Positions 33,089 through 40,396 of a DNA stretch of 64,000 bases are shown in pieces. The position numbers were made by a program, and so were the translations under genes. Below the pieces are notes generated by a model. The model did not search any database, had not been told where the DNA came from, and saw nothing but the letters and a program-made list of their open reading frames with translations. Origin of the DNA: Faeciplasma sp048393055 (GTDB lineage: Bacteria > Bacillota > Clostridia > Oscillospirales > Ruminococcaceae); contig DBFJJS010000008.1 of the NCBI GenBank assembly GCA_048393055.1, forward strand, positions 1 to 64,000, given 5' to 3'. The stretch's first letter is position 1. The number at the start of each line of letters is the position of its first letter.

Positions 33089-36076
33089 TTAGTTATCGTC
33101 TTCTGTGGGAATCTCGATTCCGAGCTCCTCATACTTTCTTATGATCTCGTCGTTTGTATCCTTGTTGAACCACAGGAATGTATCCCTTGGGTTCTTGTTA
33201 AGGTTGACGGTCTCTCTGAAAGCGTTAGTTATGTTACGTGTTACGATATAAGTTGCCGGAATAATGTCGATTTCAACCGTTGCGTTCATCTGCTCCAGTA
33301 TCAAATCCGCCTCCGAGCGCGACCAGGCGAGCTGTCTTATAGCTTCCATGTTCGCTGTGTCGAAACGTCCCAGCGGACCTAGGAGTGCTTCGATAGAACG
33401 TCCGTACTCAGACTGGATTTCAGCCGATGTAAACCACTTGAGCAGCTCCCAAGCATCAGCCCTCTGCTGCTCGTTAAGCTTGGTGAATACTATTCCGCCC
33501 GCCGACGATGATGTTACGGCATGATTTATACTGCCATCCTCATTTCTATAGCCAGGAACAAGGGCAAAGTCCCAAAGTCCCCTGATTTCGGGAGCAGCCA
33601 TGTACAGCTGGTTGTAGAAGGTATATCCGGTTATGATAATCGGATATTCGCCCGTTCGGAATCTTGAGAACGCGTCAAATGTCTGCTCAAAGCTATAGGT
33701 TGTATAGAACTTTGTCCATACCTCGAACGCATCTACTGCCAAGGGATCCTCAAATATAGTAGCTGTTTTGGTTTCGTTATAGTAGTTAAGTCCGCGCTGC
33801 ACCATAAACGTACCGAATACGTCGAACGAAAGACCTACTCCCATATAGCTTCTCTGAAGAGTCGGCAGCATGTCGATAAGCTGATCCCAGTCCTCGGGAA
33901 CTTCGGTAAATCCAAATGACCGCAATACGTCGGTTCGGTAGAACATCATCGGGAAGGTCTGAGATATCGGCAATCCGTAAACTCCGTCCTGATATGTATA
34001 AAGCGTCATAATGTTCGGAGCAAACCTCTCGATTACTTCTTCGTAATCATCGTACTGAGAAAGGTCGACGATGCAGTCTCGCGCCGCAAGCTGGATAGGC
34101 AGGTCGCCTCCGATAAAGAGCGCGACATCTGGTCCCTTGCCGGCAAGCGTCGCCTCAAGTATACCTCCCTGTACAAGGTTTACTGAAACTTCAATTCCGG
34201 TTTCAGGTACAAAGTAGGAGTCTACGAGCTCCTTTACTATCTGCGCCTGATCGCGCCCTAATGATACCCATACGTTGAGAGCGTCCTCGTTCTCATCGGA
34301 AAGTATGTTATAGTCTGCAAAGAACGAGCCTAAGAATGCCTGGAAGTCATAAGAAAGAGACTTGAAAAAGTTCTCCTTTACGCTTGAAAATTCCTGTTCG
34401 GCAGAAACTATCTCAATGAGGTCTACCTCAAGGTACTGGCTGCGGTAGTCAGTCATCCACTGAGACAGAGAAGCGATATCGTCCTTGAGCTGTCCGAGCA
34501 TAGACGGTATATCGTCCGGTCTGTCTATGCACTTATCCAGAAGCTGAGCCATAGTCTCAAGAGAGACCGCTTCCGTACCTGTGGTTCCCGCCAATGTCTC
34601 GATTTCATCCTTTATATCGCGAAGCTGCTGAGCATATATCTCAAAGTCGGGAAGGATAGACGGGATCTGCTTATCTATCATATAGGTGTTATATTCGTCC
34701 GGAGTGGGCGATGTAATCTGAAGTATCTGCCTGTAATAGCTGTTGAGGTAGAATACCAGATCATCCAGACGGCGCATAATATCGCCTATCTCACCGGGAA
34801 CTGCCTCCAAGCTTATCTCATGCTCACCAGCTTCAAGCCAAAAGTAAATTGTATTCCCGTTTTCATCCGTCGGAGTTACGCACTGCCAGTTCTCAGAGTA
34901 ATGGAACTTTAAGGTTTCCGCCTCTGCGCAGGGAACCGCTCCGTCTATGTAAAGCCTTCTGTTGGAGTAAAGACCTCTCATCTGATTCTGTTTGCCGCGA
35001 ACTCCTATCTTGACCCATCCGGCCTGGTCCATAGTGAATTTCCACGTGATGGTCTGACCCGAGGTCTTCCAGTTTTCAAGACCTATGGTGTTGTAGTACA
35101 TCTTAACCGGGTCGGAAGGAGACGTTATGTATGTTGAGCGGTCGTATGTGGCATAAAGGGTTATGTCCGACTTATAATCGGCCGCTTCACCTTCAAGAAG
35201 AATATTGACGCCGGTCGTCTGCGACGCTACAGACTCATCTGTAGTAACCGTGTCAAGCTCGGAAAGAGACTTGGGCTCTTCCTGATTATAAACCCTTATC
35301 TGAGCTATGGCAAACCTTGCCTTCTGAGACTCTATTCTCAAAACGTGCTCGCCCTCTGTGAAATAGAAGATCAGCGGATCGTTGAAGAGTCCGTCGGTGT
35401 CCTTAAAGGACGCGGTCTGCCATGTAAGGTACTCGGTAAGAGTAGGTCTTATCTGGTTGCCGTGCTCGTCTGTTTTGAATGTCTTTTTACCGTTTTCGTC
35501 AATAACGGTAGAGTTCTCGTCGTCTACCCAGACCTTGTTCAAAACAATTCTGCTTGCGGTAGCATAGGGAACCTCCCCGTCGATGCTGAAGGAAAGCTCA
35601 ACGTCGTTGGCTACACTTGCCAAAACGTAGTACGTCAACTCTACGTTATATATGCCGGCCTCGTCGATGGTTATCGGGAATTCGATATAACCGGTTTCGT
35701 TTGGCCACACGACCGCCTCGACGCCGTCGATAGTATCGATGTATGCGCCGGTATCCTCGCTGGCGAAACTGTAGTCCGCTCCGCTGACGATATACTCCCT
35801 ATCCGGCCTCGGATCATTGACATGATTGTCATAATAGGTGCTGTAAGTATTAGCACGGTTCAGCTCGTCAATGACCTGAGCAGAGGTTTCCACTATGTTA
35901 TTGCCGGATTGGGAATCCTCGCCCTCAGAGTTACCGGAATCCGTCGCTATGTCCATACCGGTGTCGGCAGGCGCATCGCTTTGGTTTTCCTCGGCGTAAA
36001 CAGCGGTCAAGGTCGGCAGCAGTATCGCAATAGCCATAACAAACGACGCTACTCGCCTAAGAAGTTTGTTCTTCAC
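33089..36076 (-). CDS. Giant family 1 extracellular solute-binding protein with carbohydrate-binding-like domains
   Basis: 995 aa, more than twice the usual 400-450. Signal peptide (about 1-28, cleaved after VYA) without a lipobox Cys; two beta-sandwich domains resembling CBM6/CBM35-type modules (about 75-265: GYIEFPITIDEAGIYNVEL; about 285-445: ITWKFTMDQAGWVKIGVRG); a helical region (about 450-590); then a full SBP_bac_1 fold (about 595-995: GPDVALFIGGDLPIQLA, DGVYGLPISQTFPMMFYRTD, EDWDQLIDML). It should capture a sugar or oligosaccharide for the permeases behind it. How it stays on the cell is unclear, since lipid and wall anchors are missing. Start: GTG at 36076, 8 nt after AGGTGG; a GTG 4 codons earlier overlaps that site. 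Confidence 0.88.
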   Translation of the reverse strand: MKNKLLRRVASFVMAIAILLPTLTAVYAEENQSDAPADTGMDIATDSGNSEGEDSQSGNNIVETSAQVIDELNRANTYSTYYDNHVNDPRPDREYIVSGADYSFASEDTGAYIDTIDGVEAVVWPNETGYIEFPITIDEAGIYNVELTYYVLASVANDVELSFSIDGEVPYATASRIVLNKVWVDDENSTVIDENGKKTFKTDEHGNQIRPTLTEYLTWQTASFKDTDGLFNDPLIFYFTEGEHVLRIESQKARFAIAQIRVYNQEEPKSLSELDTVTTDESVASQTTGVNILLEGEAADYKSDITLYATYDRSTYITSPSDPVKMYYNTIGLENWKTSGQTITWKFTMDQAGWVKIGVRGKQNQMRGLYSNRRLYIDGAVPCAEAETLKFHYSENWQCVTPTDENGNTIYFWLEAGEHEISLEAVPGEIGDIMRRLDDLVFYLNSYYRQILQITSPTPDEYNTYMIDKQIPSILPDFEIYAQQLRDIKDEIETLAGTTGTEAVSLETMAQLLDKCIDRPDDIPSMLGQLKDDIASLSQWMTDYRSQYLEVDLIEIVSAEQEFSSVKENFFKSLSYDFQAFLGSFFADYNILSDENEDALNVWVSLGRDQAQIVKELVDSYFVPETGIEVSVNLVQGGILEATLAGKGPDVALFIGGDLPIQLAARDCIVDLSQYDDYEEVIERFAPNIMTLYTYQDGVYGLPISQTFPMMFYRTDVLRSFGFTEVPEDWDQLIDMLPTLQRSYMGVGLSFDVFGTFMVQRGLNYYNETKTATIFEDPLAVDAFEVWTKFYTTYSFEQTFDAFSRFRTGEYPIIITGYTFYNQLYMAAPEIRGLWDFALVPGYRNEDGSINHAVTSSSAGGIVFTKLNEQQRADAWELLKWFTSAEIQSEYGRSIEALLGPLGRFDTANMEAIRQLAWSRSEADLILEQMNATVEIDIIPATYIVTRNITNAFRETVNLNKNPRDTFLWFNKDTNDEIIRKYEELGIEIPTEDDN

Positions 36077-36148
36077 TGTGTTATCCACCTTTCATCAAGT
36101 TTAGTTGCGATGTATGTCTCCACTTAAGGTTAATAAAAATATTGGAAA

Positions 36149-37159
36149 TTACTCAGCCTTTCTGATATATATTCTCTCCTGCTCCTTATCAAGATCGGCC
36201 TTTACCCTTGATCCGCCCTTTATGCCAAGTGCATCAAGATAATCCTTGGGCAGCTGAAGCCTGCCTGTTCTGTCCAAAACGACAAGCTCTTCGGATACAT
36301 ATCCATCCTCAGTCTCATCGGCGGCAGCCATAGCGTCCTCCGGAGCTTCGTATTCCTCTCCGAGCGCCTTGGATTCACGCATTATTTCAGCGTGCGTCTT
36401 CTTTATTATCTCGCTTGAGGTCCTGCCGTCGCGTATCGCTATTACGCGGTTTATCTTTTTTGCAAGCCTTAAGTCGTGAGTAACTATTACAATCGTTATG
36501 CCCTTGGTCTTGTTCAGGTTTTCAAATACTCCAAGTATCTGATCGGAAGTCTTTGTATCTACTGAGCCGGTCGGCTCGTCTGCAAGGAGGATGCTCGGGT
36601 CGTTGGCAAGCGATATCGCTATTGCGACACGCTGCTGCTCGCCTCCCGACATCTGATCAAGCCTTGAATTAATCCTGTGAGACAGTCCCACCGCGTCTAA
36701 AAGCTCCAGCGCCTTCTTGCGTCTCTCCTTCTGCCCCTGCAGAAGCATCGGCAGTTCTACGTTCTGCACGGCGGTAAGATAAGGAATTAAGTTCCTTGCG
36801 TTGTTCTGCCAAACAAACCCTACCATATTGCGCTTATAAAGCATGTAGTCCTCTTCGGTAAACTTAAGAAGATTCCTGCCATTCACGATAAGCGAACCGG
36901 CCGAAGGCTTATCAAGACCGCCAAGCATATTCAAAAGCGTCGATTTTCCAGAACCAGACGAACCCACTATCGCGACAAGCTCGCCCTTTTTAATTTGCAG
37001 ATCAAGCCCCTGAAGCGCCACCACTTCAATCTGATCGGTCTTATATATCTTTACAAGATTTTCACATTCGATGGCATACTCAGAATTAAGAGCCTCAGGC
37101 ACAAGTATTTCCTGCTGATGCTCAAGCTCTTTCCTTTTTTTCTTACTCAACGATCTCAC
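36149..37159 (-). CDS. MacB/LolD-type ABC ATPase with C-terminal AbrB-like domain
   Basis: 336 aa. Residues about 27-250 are an ATPase of the MacB/LolD/FtsE group: Walker A GSSGSGKST, MSGGEQQR signature, Walker B ILLADEPTG, H-loop VTHD. After a charged linker (about 255-290) the last 45 residues read LDRTGRLQLPKDYLDALGIK and GSRVKADL, the swapped-hairpin pattern of SpoVT/AbrB-type proteins. I know this domain mainly as a DNA-binding or oligomerising unit, so its place on a transporter ATPase is odd. The start overlaps the preceding ATPase gene by 17 nt. Both ATPases most likely energise the FtsX permease at 17565-20372 through its HlyD-type adaptor. Confidence 0.9.
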   Translation of the reverse strand: MRSLSKKKRKELEHQQEILVPEALNSEYAIECENLVKIYKTDQIEVVALQGLDLQIKKGELVAIVGSSGSGKSTLLNMLGGLDKPSAGSLIVNGRNLLKFTEEDYMLYKRNMVGFVWQNNARNLIPYLTAVQNVELPMLLQGQKERRKKALELLDAVGLSHRINSRLDQMSGGEQQRVAIAISLANDPSILLADEPTGSVDTKTSDQILGVFENLNKTKGITIVIVTHDLRLAKKINRVIAIRDGRTSSEIIKKTHAEIMRESKALGEEYEAPEDAMAAADETEDGYVSEELVVLDRTGRLQLPKDYLDALGIKGGSRVKADLDKEQERIYIRKAE

Positions 37160-37820
37160 CGTCCTCTAACGTATACACCCTGTCCGCAATCTCCAGAAGG
37201 CTGGGGTCATGTGTGGTCATTACTATGGTCATATGTTCTTCCATTACAAGCTGTTTGAACAGCTCTACAATGTGATGGCTGGTGGCTGAGTCGAGCTCTG
37301 CAGTCGGCTCGTCGGCAAAGATTATCCGAGGCTCATGCGCAAGCGCCCTCGCTATCGCAACACGCTGCTGCTCACCTCCCGAAAGCTCCCCAGGACGGTG
37401 GTGCATCCTCTTGGCAAGTCCTACTGCCTCAAGGCATTTCTGAACCCTTTCACTTCTTTTGTCGTACGGAAATTTTGAAAGCCTGAGCCCGAAATCCACA
37501 TTCTCGTACGCCGTCATCGAGGACATAAGTGCGACCGACTGAAATACAAACGCCATTTTATACCGCCTGAGCTCGTCGCGCTTGAGGTCGCTGAGCTTTG
37601 TAATATCAGTCCCGTCAAAAAAAACTTCTCCGCTCGTCGGACGATCAAGAGCACCCAAAAGGTTGATAAGCGTAGTCTTGCCGGAGCCCGAACGACCCTT
37701 AAGTATTGTCAAAACACCTTCGTTTACAGTAATATTTATGTCCTTAAGGGCGTGAATTACGCTTCCGTCGCCGATTTTAAAGTCTCTGCACAGACCGTGC
37801 GTCGCAAGAATCGTTTCCAT
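37143..37820 (-). CDS. MacB/LolD-type ABC transporter ATPase
   Basis: 225 aa, a bare ATPase domain. Walker A GRSGSGKTT, Q-loop FVFQSVALM, signature LSGGEQQR, Walker B IIFADEPTAELDS, H-loop TTHD. It is of the LolD/MacB/FtsE group, which drives FtsX-type permeases, not MalFG-type sugar permeases. ATG at 37820 is chosen because GGAGG lies 7 nt upstream; the longer reading frame before it has no ribosome site. First gene of the transport operon, overlapping the second ATPase by 17 nt, so the two may form a heterodimer. Confidence 0.93.
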   Translation of the reverse strand: METILATHGLCRDFKIGDGSVIHALKDINITVNEGVLTILKGRSGSGKTTLINLLGALDRPTSGEVFFDGTDITKLSDLKRDELRRYKMAFVFQSVALMSSMTAYENVDFGLRLSKFPYDKRSERVQKCLEAVGLAKRMHHRPGELSGGEQQRVAIARALAHEPRIIFADEPTAELDSATSHHIVELFKQLVMEEHMTIVMTTHDPSLLEIADRVYTLEDGEIVE

Positions 37821-37927
37821 AGTTCCTCCACATTTTTGTTCCAAGCTAAATTTAACAAAAGCAAAGCGCTTCATACACAACATCTGCCGCCGAATCAAAC
37901 AGCACATACAAGATACAATCCGTGATA

Positions 37928-37942
37928 TGTGCAAGTTGCACA
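37928..37942. promoter_or_regulatory. Palindromic operator-like site in the leader of the transport operon
   Basis: TGTGCAAGTTGCACA is a perfect 7-bp inverted repeat around one base. A related TTTGCACAAAT lies 60 nt away inside the larger hairpin loop. Size and symmetry fit a LacI- or GntR-type operator. It lies about 110 nt before the first ATPase start and downstream of the promoter, a place for roadblock repression. Confidence 0.55.
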
Positions 37943-37974
37943 AAGCAGGCACAATACCCCCCATAAACAGGGAT

Positions 37975-38033
37975 AAGCAAATATTTTTTCGGACAATTTG
38001 CACAAATCGGATAGTCCCAAAAAATATTTGCTT
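37975..38033. promoter_or_regulatory. Long inverted repeat in the leader of the transport operon
   Basis: Arms 37975-37994 and 38014-38033 pair at 19 of 20 positions around a 19-nt loop that itself contains the small palindrome ATTTGCACAAAT. It lies between the promoter and the first ATPase gene. There is no T tract on the minus strand, so it is not a plain terminator; it could be an operator or an RNA regulatory structure. Confidence 0.65.
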
Positions 38034-38086
38034 GCTTTAAAAAATATCAAGACTTTGATGCAGCGCAATCTTTTTTAAGCGTTTTT

Positions 38087-38115
38087 ATTATAGCAAAACT
38101 ACGTCCTCATGTCAA
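38087..38115 (-). promoter_or_regulatory. Consensus sigma-A promoter of the large transport operon
   Basis: TTGACA (-35, 38110-38115) and TATAAT (-10, 38087-38092) on the minus strand with a 17-bp spacer, a perfect consensus. Transcripts would start near 38080 and have a leader of about 260 nt. The stretch 38116-38352 holds no gene. Confidence 0.85.
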
Positions 38116-38352
38116 TATATATGACTGGATTTCTCTTTACGGCATATTTTTTATAGATTGTTTACAATCATAACGATTTCGGCGTGTTTTCAACAGCCCA
38201 CTCAGCATACCCCACATAGCATTTTCAACAAATTTGTGCATTTTGTATGTGATTTTGTTTGGATTAAAGTGTTTCAAATCTTTTATGTAAATATTCAGAG
38301 TAAATCTGTTTGCCCGTTTTGGCTATGTAAATTATGCATATGAGCAGCTTTC

Positions 38353-38391
38353 GAAAAAAAATGCCCCACCCGTCTGCATCGGGTGGGGCAA
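38353..38391 (-). terminator. Terminator of the surface protein gene
   Basis: Perfect 11-bp stem TGCCCCACCCG / CGGGTGGGGCA followed by eight T residues on the minus strand. Confidence 0.95.
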
Positions 38392-38443
38392 CTGATTTGT
38401 GATCTACCAATCAGTTAATTATCCTTCTTGTTTCAGGAGGAAA

Positions 38444-39886
38444 TTATCTTCTCTTAGAAACTACTACTGCAGCAGCAGCGATAGCCATAGGAATAACTGC
38501 GAGAACAATACCGGTAGAAGGGTTGGTATCCCCTGTGGTATCCTCAACAGGATCGGTTACCTCGATATCGGAAGGAGTATCGGGCTCAGTCTCAACATCG
38601 CCGGGCTCGATAGGATCATCAACATTGATAGTGTCATCACCGTCGTCTACCTCGGGCATTGTGAGCTCGATGTAAACATCGGTAGCCTGGTGGCAGTAGT
38701 TGATGGGATTGCCCATGTAGTACTGTCTGCCGTCCCAGTTGGTCTCAAACTGAGTAAGTGTCTGACGCTCTGTGAACCAAATGCCGCCGTTGAATACGCC
38801 GTAAGAGGTGTCATAGAGGTAATCCATAGGAAGGTCAAACTCGAGCTGAGTTACCTGACCGTTAACGATGCAGGTAGAAGCAATGTCAACGTTGCTGGGA
38901 TTAGCCCATGTGCCGTAGTTGGGCCAAGGATTAGCGTTGCCCACAGACTCTGAAGAATCGTAAGAACCGGTAGGCTGGTCAGCAGTTCTCAAGGTGTAAA
39001 GAGCAACACCGTTGGTGGGTTCCTTAAGAACAACTATTACCTTAGCAGACTCAGCGCCAAGGATAGCAGCTCTGTTCTGGATGGTGTGGTCCCAAGTCCA
39101 AGCATCATTCCAAGTAACCTGGTTGTTTTCTCCGTAAACTGAGTTAAGGAAGCTAACGTCACTTGTTGCAGTGAGCTGGTTCTCGCTCTTAGCAACAGTC
39201 ATGAAAGCTACAGGAGTCTGAGAACCGGTGATAAGGGTATCATCGCCGCCCTCACCATTGTAATCCTTGATGCCGTTGCTGCCGGCATCCCAAAGCTGAA
39301 CATACATGTCGTAGTTGTCAGTCTTGAAGCCTGCCTGCCACCAATCCTGACCGGTAGCCATAGAGTGGTCGTTGTTGTCAGAGTAGGTCATTTCAGCGAT
39401 AAGTCTGATAGAGGTGATATCGCCAACCATCTGAGACTGAGCAATGGTTGCCCACTGATCGCCGTTGTAGTAGTAGTAAGGACGGGTGAAAGCACCGAAG
39501 TTTACATACTGAGTGAAGTATCTAACATCCTTAGCTCCTACATCGTAAGTGGTATCATAAGCATCTACGCTCTTGAGCTGAGTTCTAACGCCGTTAACCT
39601 CAATATACCAGTTAATGTTAGGTGCCTTATTGTCAGGATTCTGATTTAACCAGCTTGTATCAGTAAGGCTGGTAGGAAGCTTTACTTCAATGTAGCTATC
39701 CTGATCAGCATAACCGAAGAGGTTATAGATGTTGGTGTCGAAGGTCCAAGTGATTGTCTTACCATTGTTGTAAGTTGAAGTCTTTGCGAGATCAAGTCTA
39801 TAGGTCTCAGCAAAAACGCTAACTGCCATTGCAGAGATGGCAATTACGACTGCCAAAACGACAGCCATGAGTTTCTTCATCTTCAT
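38444..39886 (-). CDS. Secreted surface protein of unknown function with sortase-type C-terminus
   Basis: 480 aa. Signal peptide (MKMKKLMAVVLAVVIAISAM, cleaved after VFA), a long beta-strand and aromatic-rich body (about 28-420) with many Trp, Tyr and Asn and no family I recognise, an acidic Pro/Thr/Asp linker (about 420-450), then NPSTG, a hydrophobic stretch and SKRR. That ending resembles a variant (NPxTG) sortase signal, so the protein is probably linked to the wall; without cleavage it would be membrane-anchored. The perfect promoter (40000-40028), strong AAAGGAGG site and strong terminator suggest very high expression. It lies upstream of the carbohydrate transport operon, so a glycan-binding or cell-coat role is possible but unproven. 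Confidence 0.8.
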   Translation of the reverse strand: MKMKKLMAVVLAVVIAISAMAVSVFAETYRLDLAKTSTYNNGKTITWTFDTNIYNLFGYADQDSYIEVKLPTSLTDTSWLNQNPDNKAPNINWYIEVNGVRTQLKSVDAYDTTYDVGAKDVRYFTQYVNFGAFTRPYYYYNGDQWATIAQSQMVGDITSIRLIAEMTYSDNNDHSMATGQDWWQAGFKTDNYDMYVQLWDAGSNGIKDYNGEGGDDTLITGSQTPVAFMTVAKSENQLTATSDVSFLNSVYGENNQVTWNDAWTWDHTIQNRAAILGAESAKVIVVLKEPTNGVALYTLRTADQPTGSYDSSESVGNANPWPNYGTWANPSNVDIASTCIVNGQVTQLEFDLPMDYLYDTSYGVFNGGIWFTERQTLTQFETNWDGRQYYMGNPINYCHQATDVYIELTMPEVDDGDDTINVDDPIEPGDVETEPDTPSDIEVTDPVEDTTGDTNPSTGIVLAVIPMAIAAAAVVVSKRR

Positions 39887-39999
39887 GAAAAATTTCCTCC
39901 TTTTAGATTTTCATCGCTACTGCCGCATTTTGCGAAATTACCCCGCAAGTGCCACAGATAGAGATCAATATTAATTCTCGGAAGCACCGAGACGACAGC

Positions 40000-40028
40000 A
40001 TTATATCATCCGCCCGCATTTTTGTCAA
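40000..40028 (-). promoter_or_regulatory. Perfect consensus sigma-A promoter of the surface protein gene
   Basis: TTGACA (40023-40028) and TATAAT (40000-40005) on the minus strand with a 17-bp spacer. The leader of about 110 nt contains a small CTCGG-TGCTT-CCGAG hairpin and ends in AAAGGAGGAAA. Between this promoter and the thrS terminator (40029-40356) no gene is seen. Confidence 0.9.
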
Positions 40029-40356
40029 GCAAAATTTAACATGGCGGCGGTTTGATGTCGACACGGCTTTTAACTTTCCGCTGTCTAATAAGTGTCTGCG
40101 GCGATAGAATTTGTTTCAGCAAAATTTTAAAAATATTTAATTTGTTAAAGCTGCACATTTTGTCTTCAATTTTAAGCCTTTTGTCCGACAATATTCACAG
40201 CTTGTACTGCTTTCTATCACCGAAGCAACACTATTATATGTTTTTTAGTTCGAAAAATTTTTTAAAAATTATTTTCTTAGCTGAGAGATTATATACCACG
40301 GGCCTAACCTTTGCTTTGAGTTATGCAGTAAGTTCTATTAATTTAAAGGTTAAGAG

Positions 40357-40384
40357 CAATAGTTAGCTCACGAGCTAACTATTC
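40357..40384 (-). terminator. Hairpin behind thrS
   Basis: Perfect 12-bp stem AATAGTTAGCTC with its complement and a 2-nt tip, followed by a weak T-containing tail. It begins 13 nt after the thrS stop codon. Confidence 0.65.
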
Positions 40385-40396
40385 TCACCGGACCTA

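Noticed and set aside
40052..40366. Open frame of 104 codons on the plus strand between the surface protein promoter and thrS
   Set aside because: Very A+T-rich, no ribosome site and no recognisable protein features; overlaps the thrS hairpin region.
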